This document shows positions 34,421 through 47,400 of a stretch of DNA of 64,000 bases, in pieces. This DNA is from Eudromia elegans (lineage: Eukaryota > Chordata > Aves > Tinamiformes > Tinamidae), in contig PTEX01000234.1 of NCBI GenBank assembly GCA_003342815.1, forward strand, positions 245,132 through 309,131, read 5' to 3'. A program made the position numbers and the translations under genes. The notes beneath the pieces are model-generated. The model saw nothing but the letters and a program-made list of their open reading frames with translations. It had not been told where the DNA came from and ran no database searches. Each line of letters starts with the position of its first letter. Positions within the stretch are counted from its first letter, which is position 1.

Positions 34421-37400
34421 TAGATATCTATATAAATTAGCCCTGGTTGAGAGAGAATTTCCCTTATCATGCTGCAAGCTGTTTCAAGGATAAGGTAAGA
34501 GTTTTAATGCTATGGGTGTGATGACTTTGCTAGGAAGAGTGGCTGGACCTCACCAGCGTGAAAGAGCAAATGAGATGATCCTGGCTCCAAAGTTTTCATG
34601 AGGGCACTCTCAGCCGCCACCCTTTGGTTTCTCCTATCTAGTTATGTCAAAGTGCTTGCATTCCATCAAATTTCTGGCAATGAAAGAATGATAACTTGTT
34701 TTTTCTCTACCAATAAATATCGCTGAATGGGGTCTAATATTTTAACTATAAGACCATGCTTGTTTTCTTTAAATCAGTTTTCCATGAAAGGTACAAGGCG
34801 TAGTTAGTAGTTCTCTAAGCCTTTGTTGTTTTGTCTGCTCCGGGAAAAGCTCTTGGGAAAGGTGCATTGGAAGATGTGTGTGTATGGGGAGGGAGAGGCG
34901 AGGAGAGCCAGGGCACCTCCATCTGCTCCAACGATATGGCATCTAGAGTGATGTGCATCGCTTGGAAAAAGAATCCATTAAGAGCGGCAAGCTTGAAAGC
35001 CAAAGCAAATGACAGGATATGTGAGGGATTAGTTGGAAGGAGCATCTGTTAATACTGAGCAGTGCTTTTTGAAAATGAATGTGAAGCATTAGTGTGGTTG
35101 TGAGAATTAATTTTAATGCTTCTCCATGGAAGAGAATAAGATGCATGTTTTTCTTAAGTTTATTTAGATGTATTGTTTCCGTTTTTTGTTTTGTCTAAAG
35201 TCTGAACCCAAACTCAATTCCTAGCAGAAAGCAGTGCCTGGAATGCCAGCTCTTTCTGATCCCCTGGAGGGCAGCGGCTCCAGTGCGGCAGAGCGGGTTG
35301 CTTCTTAAAGGTGGAGTTAACGACATGCTTGATGAAGGAAAGGCAGGCTGCCTGATGCTTATTTATTGAGTGATAAGCAATGGAAAATTAGCAAGCACCC
35401 GTGGCACATCTCTCGGGCTTTATTGATCTGATCTCTCCGCAGAACCAATTTCTCCATGAAAGCAATCTACCTGCTCCAAGGAGCTGGGGCACATGCACTA
35501 GAGTTTAATTGAGCCTGGCTATCATGATAAATGCACACTATGCCCAGCTCTTTTCTCAGGTGGCACCAAGAACGAATGTTCCAGAATCTCCTGCTAGTTT
35601 TATTATTGGTGCTTTCCTGGATTGGATGTAGGAGGCATTTATGGAATGCTTTTCTTTAAAATGTCCAGTAATGGTCCCACCCATGATCAGGCCTGACTGG
35701 CCAGACCGTTGTGCATGCAGGAATGGCACCAAGTCCAGCGCGCGTTAAAGGTTCGGCACATCTCGAACCGGTGCCAGTTAGCTGGCATCAGCCAAGCATG
35801 GAAGGATTCAGTCCTTGACTTGAAGGATTCCAGCCCAGCTGGGCACTGCGGGGTGGGAGTTGCTGCTGCCTAGTTGGATGATGATATTTTACAGGACTCT
35901 ATATCAGCAGCTCTCATTAATGCATCTTAGACCACAATGGTTAAGCAGACCTTGTAAGTATATGAGAGGATATATGTATTGTTTCTGAACTGCACTGTAT
36001 GTTGAGTACACTGATTTAGCAGCATGTGGTTGAAGGGCCAGGTCTCAACAGGAATATCAACAAATCGGTTTCTCTTTCTTACTTTTTCAGGAAACTTGTG
36101 TTCATCTATTCCTCTCTTCACCCCACTGCAATGAGAATTTACAACCTGAGCAAAAAAGACGTGTAACTTTCTATGTGCTGGTACAGACTGTGTCTGGCTT
36201 ACAATATGAGGCTACTTTAAAACAAAGAGGACTCCTAATAAAAGGTCTTCCTGTTTAACTTCACCTCATGCCAGTAAGATGCAGCTGCAGGTCAGATACT
36301 GTCCAGGTCTCGTACTGCCCTGTTGTGAAGTGAACAGCAGATCCAACTTGCTAACTTGCGAGTGGAGAGGTGAGTTACATCTCTATTTTTGATTAGATGG
36401 TGGGTAAATGGCAGACGGATGCTGGTGTGTGGCAGGAAAGCCAGTGGCAAGCGCCAGCTGCGCGGTGGGCAGGCTGCGTGTGGGCAGGCTGCTAGCCAGG
36501 TCGCCCACTAATGGGTGCGGGGCCAAGCGTTGGCTGTATCGAGGTCTTGGGCAACATGAACCTAACTGAATTTGGGTCTTTTACTGACAAAAGCAGAATT
36601 TAAGTCACTTCAACTCACATTGGTATGAATATCTTCATGGGAATTAGTGGTCTTTTCATGGTCTAAAAATTCATATTTGAATACAGAAAATGCTAACTTG
36701 AAGGACTGAGTTATGCTAAAAAGGTACAAACAGTTTGCACGGTTGTGCCTTTCTAATGCCCCACTCCAACTAGTATCTGGCATTTGTTCTGGTAATTAGT
36801 GCTCTAGCGGACAAACAAATATTTCTCAAAAATTGAACATTGTTCATACTAGTATCTTCCTTTATAGAAAAGACCAAGGATGGCGTGGTTGAGGACTTGG
36901 TATGTCTGAACTGATTGGCAGCATGGAAGTTTGCTTCTGCCCATCCTCTACTGGCAACTAAGAGACTTCAGACCACTTGGCCTCGTGCTGGCTGGCGGGA
37001 GCAGACAGACAAGGAACTAAAGGTGAGAAGGATGAACTGCAGGTTCTTCAATTCCATATTTATCGCACCTTAATATCAGTGCTGTTAAAAAGTACTTCTG
37101 CTGAAAATGAATCCAAAGTCATAGAAGATCTGCAGTGACTTTTGATCTTAAAGCTACGAAATCCTCATCCATGAGAGTAGTCTATATCTTCTCACAACGG
37201 GCAAAATGACTCTGGTTCTCTAGGATGGTGCTTCCTTGGTCTAACTTCTGGTGGGATTTCTGGTGGCTGTGTGCCAGCAAGGACCGCAATCGTGCTCCAC
37301 AAACAGAACCATGCGGGAAGGTCACTTGGCGACGTGGAAAGATCTCACTTCCTCACGTTTCTCGAGTGCATTTTCAAGCAGAATAGCCTACTAGAGAGTG

Positions 37401-38059
37401 GGCTTTCCTAGCCAGTGTATGGAGAGTGAAGAACTTAGTGACAGGAGCACATTCCTTAGTTTCTCTGTCATCAGCTGTGGTGGAACTTTGCTCTAATTTC
37501 TAGTACTTCTGCTGGCTTCAGTGGGGTACTCTGCATGGGAACCCTGCAGAATTGCCTCCCTCTGTCTGAATTACAAATGAAGTAAATTGAAAATAGTAAT
37601 CTTGATTTTGAAAATTTCTCGTGCTAATTTTTCTCTTTGGTTGCTGCTTGGGGTTGATTCTGTCATGAATTACTAAGTAACCACAGCAGCTAATATCCAA
37701 TTGCTTGCACAAAGAGGTATATGAGGCAGGTTATTTCACGATATGTGTAACAGCTCAGCCAGAGTATTCTTAGCACTTTATGTTACAGTAACTTGAACGA
37801 AGTTATTGTAAAGATGTGTAAAAGAGATTTATTTATTTCCGAGAAGTTGAGATAGAGGGGAGAAGGGAGATACTCCCCGACTTAATCTGTTCTCTGATGT
37901 TTATCTTTGAAACTTAGGGGTTTCTGATTCAACTCTCCCTTTTTCCAAGTATATTTGACTAAACCAGCTTTATCTTTGCCTCAGCTTTTGGTATATATAT
38001 ACACAGACTGGGTAGAACACTGGTAGCACTGAATCAATGAATTCAACTTGAATGCTGAG

Positions 38060-38101
38060 GGTGTAAGGACTGGCTTAGTAGGTGTAAGGACTGGCTTGTT
38101 A
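38060..38101. repeat. 21-bp tandem duplication
   Basis: GGTGTAAGGACTGGCTT followed by AGTA or GTTA, two copies in a row differing only at the 3' end. Confidence 0.85.
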
Positions 38102-40808
38102 GGAGAAAAGATATTTTGGAACAGGACAATGTAAACTTTGAATTAACCTACATCCATCTACCATTTCCTGCCTTATCTTCAAGAGCAGAAGTAAGACTTT
38201 GGAAGCAAGGCAGGGAGAAAGCAGTCAAGTGCCCGTATGCGCATTCTTTTTTTTTTTTTTTCTGAGGTAAAAACACTGCTTTGCCAGCTGGGATCTGTTT
38301 TCAAAATATAAATTTATCAGAGATGCACACCAGAAAGCATTTCTAGCTTGACAGCAGCAGCAAGCAGGGGGTCTCGGACCATTTGCTGGTGAACGCGATT
38401 ACATATCATAAAGCTGTCACGAGCTGGCACTAATTTGACAGTTTGTTGGCTCCGGAGACTGCAGGCCTGTGAATGCAGGGGATAGAAATGCCTCGGTGGT
38501 GCCCTGAGGTGCCCGGGGAGGGTGTTGATGAACAGCAGACAAATTGGATGGCTAAGTAAAGCTGTCTTGTGCTGGAGGGCAGGGGGGCATGTTCAACCCT
38601 ACCAATTTTAGATGTAAAATATGGTATAGAAGGCACTGGGAAACTGAGATTCCTTGAAATTCTGAATATTCTGATTGTTGAGTTCTGTGTCTCTTTGGGC
38701 TAATTTTAAATATTCTAACCTCGCAATGAGTCTGCTTAGTGTCTCCCCCCATACTTGGTTGCTTCCCTTGGACTCCTTTAAACCTGACAGAATTTATTAG
38801 CTATAAGCTAGATACCTCCAGGCAACGTGCAGGCTGCTATTTGTCTCTCAGAACAAATGAACAGAGGAGGAAAGGGAAAGAAAACACTCTGATTAGGGGG
38901 AAAGTGAAGGGGTGGAGAATGAGGGAGAGAAATGGTGGAAAATCTTCCTTGTGGAAGAGACCACCTTCCCCCTTTCCCGACATTTTGCTGATTGCAACCA
39001 TGTTTTCAAGGAATGTCAACAGAATATTTCAAAAGCCACTTTACTATCCATTTCTGCCCATTAGTGAAATTATCTCTAAAAATACTGGCTAATGTATTTA
39101 TTGTACTTTGCCTCAAAGGGCACCATTCACCTTACTGTTGGGCATATTCCCTTGCTTATTAATTCATGTGAAATACTGAGGAAAATCTGAACACTTCATT
39201 TTTTCAGGTACATGCAGATCTGGAGGTTTTCTTAAGCAAAGAATAACCAAACTAACCCATCATATTCTACAAGGCACTCAAAAGCTATAAGCAGATGATA
39301 TTTTCCAGAGAACTCTTTTCTTTGAGCTCAACACCTTAACTTGGATGGCGTATAAACTTAGTGTGGCCGGGACATATTTTTCAAGCAACAGTAATAAGTT
39401 ACGGTTTGGTCATTTCCTTTGCACTCTTTTCTGTCTTTTTTTAAATTTTTTTCTTGCTTTTTTGGCTTAGCCAAACAAGAAAGAAATGAAAATAGTTGTT
39501 TTTGGAGCTCATATTTGTTTTCTGAGGTTTTCTTCTTGCTGTCCTTGTACTGTGCTGCTCTGTATAGAGTTTGCTTACAACCACTGGGCAAATAATCAGT
39601 CTATTGTTCATTGTCTGCTGCTCTAAATTAACTATTGACCAGATGTGCTGGTTTAACAGTATAAACTTGCTCCGAGAACAAAAATCACATGTGTAGGGTG
39701 ATGTCTACTCTTGTACTGCTTGAAGTAGGTACCTCTTTAGAGAGTAGCAACGTGTATGGACTTTTCTTGCCTTGTGTCTAACTGCTCCCTAGGCCAAGCT
39801 GGTGTGCAAAGGAGGTCTTAGCAAAGAACATTCTTGGAGAGCTGGGTCGTACTAGGGGCCATCTCCTGATAAAATATTTCTTATCTCTTAGGCGGTACTT
39901 GGACTTAGGTTGCCAAGATAAGTTTCTGGGTCAATGATTGTGCTCACTTTGGAACATGTTCAGTGTTGGCAGCTAGATTTCTATAGAAAATCCATATGTT
40001 ATTTCAAGAGTGGTTATGTAACTGAAGCAAATGGAAAAAATGCAGAATGGCTGGAGATGCCTAATGTAGATTTAGGGGAAGTTCACCTTCACTGAGGCTG
40101 TGTCTGTGTGCAGCTACACATAAAAGCCAGGCTGTGAGGCTAGGGAGCAGGAGAAAGTGAAGGAACCTTAATTAATTAAGAGGTGTTTAAACAGGTTTAA
40201 CAGCAAAGCTAATTACATGGTTTTAGTTGTCATGGCCTTATGTGGTGAAACGGGGGTTACACCGCTTAGCCCAGGGAAACCAAGGCTCAGACACAGCAGT
40301 TGGGAGAGCCTCTCCTCAGCTTCTTGCTCCCTACAAAGTGTTGGGAAATGCATGTGTCTAAGTAGGTGAAAAAAGTAAATAAAAATCTCAGACGGAGACT
40401 TGAGCTCAGCCGGGCGTGTGCTCGGGGATCACCTGTGTTCATCAGCATGGTCAGGAAAATCGCTTCAGGTCGTTATGGAGTTCTTTTTTTCTCCTTTTCT
40501 CTTTTGGTGTCTGATGCTACAGAGAGGAATGTGAAAAGGACAAATGTTTGTGCCTGTTTGGTGCCTAAGAGAACCTGTGCTTCAGCTGCATCGTTACTAC
40601 CAAGATTAGGCAATAATGAAAGTTAAACGATGTTTTGCTTAATTTAGGCTCCCCAGATTTCCTTCTAATAACTACAGCAAATGGACATCTCTCTCACCAG
40701 AAATGATTGCTAATTTTTTTTTTCTTTTAGTTTTTGTATGCTTGGCTTAGATGACAAGGAGGTGAAATTTTACAGTTACAATATACTTGCTTGGTGAAGC
40801 CCTGAGTG

Positions 40809-40828
40809 TTTGTTTGTTAACAAACAAA
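40809..40828. repeat. 20-bp perfect palindrome of forkhead-like half sites
   Basis: TTTGTTTGTT is followed directly by its reverse complement, centred on GTTAAC. Each arm holds a TGTTTGT-like forkhead core. Binding is inference. Confidence 0.6.
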
Positions 40829-43800
40829 GAACAAGGCCAGACTGTAACCTGTGTGTGAAGCACTTGCACTGCTTCGGGGATCAAGGAGCAACACAAAGTG
40901 AGGCTTGAACTCTGCTTCCCCTCTCACCAGAGGTAAGGTATAGCTAATCTTAAAATGTCTTTTGGTTCAAGTGTCTCTAGGTGTAAGCTTGAACAACAAA
41001 GCATTATGCCTGTAATGATATGAAAAAATAACTCAGAACTATGGGGTCATGACTTTTTAAGAGCAGATATTATGGTTTTCTGGAGAAATGACAAAATCTA
41101 TATAATGTGTTCCATCAGAGTCCAGAAACAAATAGGAAGATGATTTGAGTTATGCTGCAGGATGTCTCAGGCTGCAATTACTATGATAATAAAATCACTG
41201 GGCATGGGAACTGAAAGAATAGATTTAAAATATTAAAGGCAGGCTGCTGCTTATCTGCAGGCATGGTTTTATCTCACCATCTATGTTGCAATAGAGTCGA
41301 GCTCCAAATGGAAAAACACATAGTTTCTAGGTGACAGCTCAAGTAAACAAGGCCATACTCTGACAACTGGTCACTCAATAGGGGCCAGTCTGAATGCATT
41401 TAATGTCATGAGCCATAAAAAAATGCTAGAACAACTTATTGAAGAGAATGCACTGGGAACAACTTTCTTTTGGGAATAATTAGAGGATAAAAATCCTCAC
41501 TGCTCCTGGATAAGGCAGGAGCAGAGCTGGGATTGGGAGCCTCTGCCCCCTTCACAAGCCTGCCTTTGGGATCCGAGGCCTAAAGCACTGCAGATCTGCA
41601 CCAGATATTTCAATTGCTTCCAGGTGAAGTCAGTTGTTGAACGCCATTCCTCTGGATGAGCATTTGGATTGGAAGCTGGAGTAGGGTTCTAGCAGCGGGG
41701 ACCCGACTTCAGAGCTGGTGCTAGGAGAAGCGTGCCTGGATGTCCATCTGGATACACTTAACTGGGACAAAATGTACAAAACCTGCTGAAGGAGGAGTAG
41801 AACAATAGTTTTCCCGAGGAAATGGCTGAATGCCAGAATACAAGCTCGAATACAGAAGAATTAAAGTCTTTTAAAAAATCCATTGTAGGTGAGGCCTAGA
41901 ATGGGTTTTCTGATCCCTTGTCTGGTTGTGTCTCTAGCAGGTGGCCTGTGACAGAGCAGGCACCTAGTGTGCAGTTTCCTGGTACTGGTCTGGCCTCTCC
42001 CCACTCTCTGGAGCTTGTCCCCTCAGGCTAGCAGGGCTCTGCGTGGAGGTGCCGACCCTCTCTCCTCTTGAAGGTCGTCTGCTTTCTAGAGATTCAAGAG
42101 GGGTCTTTTTATCCTAATGCAGTAAATGGAAGAGGTAAAAGGAGTGTCACGGACTGTAAAAGAAAATATGTCCATGTAGTGATGACTTTTATAAAATCTC
42201 TTGTGAACTTACAATATTTGGATCAAGTGCGTCTTTTTCCACTCTGGATGAGTGCTCTGATGCTAGGATATCCTGTAAAGGAATGAATAAGAGACATGTC
42301 ACTGAGGCTAAAATCCTTCCTTTTTGTGGTGCTAAATGTGGTCAACACAGGACGAGAATGTTGGCTAGACTACCATCTTGGCTAAAATATGTGGAAATAC
42401 TTTACTTTTATGGTTATTAACAAGACACAGATGCAACCCTATGTGTTTCTTGGCCTTTCCCAGCTGCCCAGGATGCAAGTGCAGAAGCTGAGCTTTACAC
42501 ACATGGGGAATTTCAAATGTAGAAAACCAATGTATCAGAGGAGATTAAGCAGTGAGCGAACATGCGTTTTGAAGACTACAGTTCTGGCGTAGGTTCCTGA
42601 AATCCAGTCTGCAGTACATAAATCTTGGACTTAGAACTTGACTTGTTTTACAAGATGTTCCTCTGTGTGTAAAAAGGTGAATGGTTGAGTGATACTTGGT
42701 TTACTTGGTGGTGAGCACCGCAGGAGCGGGAAGCTGTGGTTGTTCAGGCAAAATGCTTGTGCCTAGGTGATGGAGCGGAACAGATTTAAAGTGTTATCTG
42801 TAGTTGCAAATCTTAGCAAGCTCTTGGTTACCACAGGAAAGGCTAGTTCTTTCCCCTCTTTGATAACTGATAACTTGCATGGCAACTTTTAATTTGTAGT
42901 GGTCGCCTGGTTTCTTCGACTTGCTCAAGCAAAATTTCCACTGGCTTTGAGGCTCTGCTGGTGCTTAGGAAGAAACCACAATGCTGCAAAACGTGCATGG
43001 GTTGTACACCAGTGATCTACAATTTATATTCTCATCAGTTTTTACTAACAAAATATGTAGCTCTTCCTTTGTAGTCTGTGCTTGGCGTGAAGATCCTGTT
43101 ACGGACATTGGCATCTTCTCTTATGCTGCAGAGAATCAAACCTTGAAAGTCCAAGACCTTCCATCTCCCTTCTGTTTTTTGCCACTCTTATTCCTTACGA
43201 TTTTATTCTCTTCTAAGGGAGCTGCTTTTTATATTAAAGGAAAAACTCCCATGGCATTATATGTAAGCATATGACATGTATTGATCTTTTCATGACCTTT
43301 TCTAGCAGTAATGTGTAAGATGTACTGCTACCCTCAGAGCAGAGTGCATCTCCATGATATTATGGAAGATCAAATAATACAGTGGGAAATGTGCAATTCA
43401 TTTAAAGGGACATAAATACAGCTTATAGCACTTGTGAACTTTAGGCAGAGAGATAGGAGAAAGACTGTAAAGTAAATCTTTAAAATTTGAAAAAAATACT
43501 AAAAATGTTTTCAGACTCCTTGCAAGAATTACATAAAATGAGAACCTCCAGTATATAAATTCATTTTTACCTGAGCTGAGAAGTCGTGCTCCTTCCTATG
43601 ATTTATAAGAGTTCTAAATAAATGGTTGTGCCAATAAAATCAGTATGTTATTAGTAATGATTAATGCAAGGAAATGTAAAGATGCAAATACTGTACTTCT
43701 ATACAGTGCTTTAAAAAAAAAAAAGGGTTTTCATATATTTCCTTGTAAGAAGAGCTTTGCATATCTCCACATAGGATTGAGGCAGAGGCAAGGGCAGTGT

Positions 43801-44376
43801 TTTGCTCAGCAGACTAATGTCAGTCACAAGGTGTCCCAGGAGGCAGGCCCAGTGCTCCCTGCAAAGGCAGCATTAGCCTCTCCATCTGCTGCCTCCATTC
43901 ACATCTGATTGTTGGGTTTTCTTTACTGACGGCTTATGCTGCTGTTAAGCAGCACTTGGTGCATGGGGAAACAACTGTGGGCCTCCTGCAGGCCTGAAAG
44001 CTACGGGCAGAAGCCCAAGGGTCACATCCCCAGCGCTGGTGCACTCTGCCACGTGTCGGTGATGCTGCGGAATTGGCATGAGCACCATGCTCAGGTGGAC
44101 TCGGCTCAGATGAGGACTGAATCTAACTCGTCTCTGTAGCTCACTTACCTCCCTGACATTACTTGAAAAATTATGTCTTAAAAAAATCAATATGCAGGTT
44201 TGGTTACATAAAATTTAAAATATAAACCTACAGTGGTGTTGTTTTAGATATTTATCTTATTGAATTGTTGGAATGACTGCATATATACTAATAATTTAAG
44301 TGTTTGTTTAATTTCTTTCATTTTAATGCCAGACACGTTCCCAAAAATCCATTCTAATTTCACTGCTAAATGCTAG

Positions 44377-44421
44377 CCAAGAACAGACAGTATCAACCTT
44401 TTGATACTGTCTGTGTCTGGG
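44377..44421. other. Strong short hairpin, 14-bp perfect stem with a 4-nt loop
   Basis: ACAGACAGTATCAA (44383-44396) pairs fully with TTGATACTGTCTGT (44401-44414) across the loop CCTT. With one bulge (G44415) and one mismatch the stem extends to 44377-44421. This is shorter than a usual microRNA precursor. No function is assigned. Confidence 0.7.
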
Positions 44422-44424
44422 AAT

Positions 44425-47400
44425 CCTTCAAGGGTTTCTCTTCTCTTGCCAAAAATGAGGGGAGAAAAAAAGGACAGTAAGATATCTAGATCACAGAAGC
44501 TTTTAATTAGACAAACACCTCATTTATAATGCAGACAGGCTATAGCTGATGCACAGTTCATCTTGCCCAAGACATGAGCTGTTCTGGTGTCTTGGCTTTC
44601 TGTGTGCTCGTACGATCTCTTCCTCCCACTTTCTTCTCCCTTTGCTCTACTCTGGATTATGTTCTTGCTTTCCAGCCTAAACTTCTGCTTAATTTATACC
44701 GACTGACCTGTTTCTTAACTAGTAGGTATGTGAGTGAAAGGAGGATGTCAGAGGAGAACTTGAACTTCTCAATTTCTGGAGAAAAGACCTGCAGCATGAA
44801 TAAGCACATACCACCTACATGGCATGAATTCATGGTGTGTGCAGGTGGGTAACTTTCATACAGGTTTAGCAGAGAGCGGAGTAGGGCAGAGCCAGGCTGC
44901 AATGCAGAGCTCCACACTATTTGTTGCACATGAGGGAGCTTTGAAGGCTTCCTGTTTTCATTAACATCCTGAGCTGAAAGGTTTAAAGGACTTCTGCTCA
45001 GGTAAACTTGCATAGATTGATTTCTTGTCATTTGCAAACCTGAGATGCACCAAACTTGAAAAAGGAGGTATCAAATTCTCTCATTGCTTCCTTACACAGT
45101 CCAGAGCAAAGCTCTTTTGCCACACAAGAGCTCTTGGCTCTTACAAGGGTATAGGCCCCATGTTGAGCAGTCTTGCTTAAAGCATCCTCTGAATCACAGC
45201 TGGCTTGATGGAGTTGAGCATTTATCCCATGCTGTTCCTCACAGTTCTTACACAGGGGTCTCCACATTGAAAAAGAAACAGAATCTTTTGTTTGAAATGT
45301 GCTTGTATCTTTGAAGACCTGTGATTTTGTTTTTGTTTTGAGCAAACAGAACTTGAAGAACAAGAGACTCCTAATTCTGGTAATGAATTTTTTGGTTTGT
45401 TTGTGGAAAGGAGTTGGTTAATGGAAATGATCCATCTCATATGAAAACTTTTTATTAAATGCTTGTAATGTTGATTGATAGTAAATATTGGGTCCCTGCT
45501 CACTGACTCAGCGCGAGGCTGCAGCAGGGGACTTCTCCCTGCAGCGTGCAATTAACAGGAACACTCGAGCTCCTTTTCAATTACTTAAACCTGTCAGTCC
45601 ATGATTCACCGCACTGGATTCTCATTTATAGCACTTCTATGAAATTCTAGTCAAGATAAAAAGCTCCTGTTGAAAGATTTCAACAGTGCTCCTACAGCGG
45701 CCGTGTTGCGCCCCTTTGGGTACCGCTGCATTTCCCTTTTCCCCGGGGGGGCAGAAGCAAGGGCTGGTACAGAGACGTGGGGTTCCAGGCCCACTTGCAA
45801 TCCCAGGCTGCTGCAAGTGCCCTTGGGAAGGTGATGGAGCTGCTGTTGGATCGCAAGCAGTGATCTTCCTGGAGAAGCCCAAGACAGACCTGTGCTTTTG
45901 AACCCTGTCATGCAGTGACTTCGTAGAGTGCTCCGATGGGCAAGGTTAGGGTGTTCTCCATAATCTTATCTTCTGATTGTGTCTTATGTGCCTTTAAGAT
46001 GAGGAGACCTGGATTTTATTCCTAATACCATAATGAAATTCTGGTATGCTATTTACTTAAACATATGTAGGGGAATAATGACTATAAAGTCCGGGATTGT
46101 TGCAGGCTTGCCAGATGGTTATTAGAAGCTGACTTGCAGACTCAAGAGGAGAAAAAACCGAGTTAAACTTTTTTGGGAAGTGAATAGTTGTTAGATCTGA
46201 CACTTACCATAAGAGAAAATGTACCTCTTGTTTCTTGTCTTGAGATTTTTTTGAAATACTTAAGCACATGATTTTTTTTTTCAAACACTCAATTTTCAAG
46301 TAACACTCTAAAAGGAGACATTTCAAAACCTAGGTTGCTCACAGATATGTTTAAACAATTTGACTGTAAACAAGCCAGAAAATCTAGTGCTTGTATTTTT
46401 GCTCTAATCTTTGAAAATATAGCTGTTGTTCTGAGTACTTATGTGTATTCCCCTGTCCCCATGCTGAGTGTTTTCATGAGATTAAAAATAACTAGTTCTA
46501 GCCACCCCTTTTTGCTCATTTCATGATAAGCCCAGTGTCTGGGCCAACCCAGGATGCTGGTCCACCCAAAATCATAAGGCCGGTGCAAAAAGTCTTGCTC
46601 CAAAGTACGTTCACGTGTGCACTTAGTGGCCAGTAGAGCCCCTCATGCAACAGAGGATGCTGATCTTGGTCACTGAGTTTCTGGAAGCTGTTCATGAAGA
46701 ACCTACTGGAGTGTTACTCAGCGACCTGCAGAGCTGACTGAGAAATGAAGAGGGGCTCTCAGGAATAATTTAGTTGACAACAATGGAGGAAAATAGATTA
46801 ACTCCGTTGTTGAATATTATTAACTCGCTTCTAATTCTTATGTTAAGGAGTACCCTTGTAAAACAAGTGGTTGCCTTAATCTTTTTCTACTGTCACCTTG
46901 CTGACCTGTTTCATGGCAGGAAAAGTGAGTGATCATTTGCAGTAAAATATGGTGAAAATACCCTGCAATCCCACTGTTCGATTTTGCTCAGCCTCTCGGT
47001 AAGGCTGTGCTTTCATGCTACATTAATTCTAAACTTAATTGAATACTGTCATCTGTGTGCCATTTCAGGGCAGAGATTTAGTCTGGAGAAAAGAGCTTTA
47101 GCTGATGGAATAAGCGAACATCTTGGCAATTTCTAACAATTTCTTCTTGAAATGAAGCAGTTTGTCTCCTTACCAGGGATGCCTGCATGTTACCTTATCA
47201 GGCTAAGTATAGAAGTTGAAGAGAAAGCAACTAAAATTACGTTGTGCCATTAAACTCAAAGGTGTAATGTATGTGTGCGTGTTCTTCTCGTGACTCTTCT
47301 ATCCTGATTGCAGGAGTAGCTATCCCTAACAGAAAAGGCTTTGCTGTCCATTAAAAGAGAAAAATAGGTTCCTAGAGGTGCTGTGTGTGGATGCAAGCTT

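Larger units (their letters stand above)
34421..44370. other. Intergenic DNA, 34.4-44.4 kb
   Basis: Mostly AT-rich unique sequence. It contains a possible conserved non-coding block at 35.34-35.56 kb, a 21-bp tandem duplication at 38060-38101, a T run at 38247-38261 and a 20-bp palindrome at 40809-40828. No coding exon with a recognisable product was found. Confidence 0.45.

Noticed and set aside
44377-44421. Calling the 44.38-kb hairpin a microRNA gene
   Set aside because: The foldback is only about 45 nt with a 4-nt loop, too short for a normal precursor, and no expression data are available.
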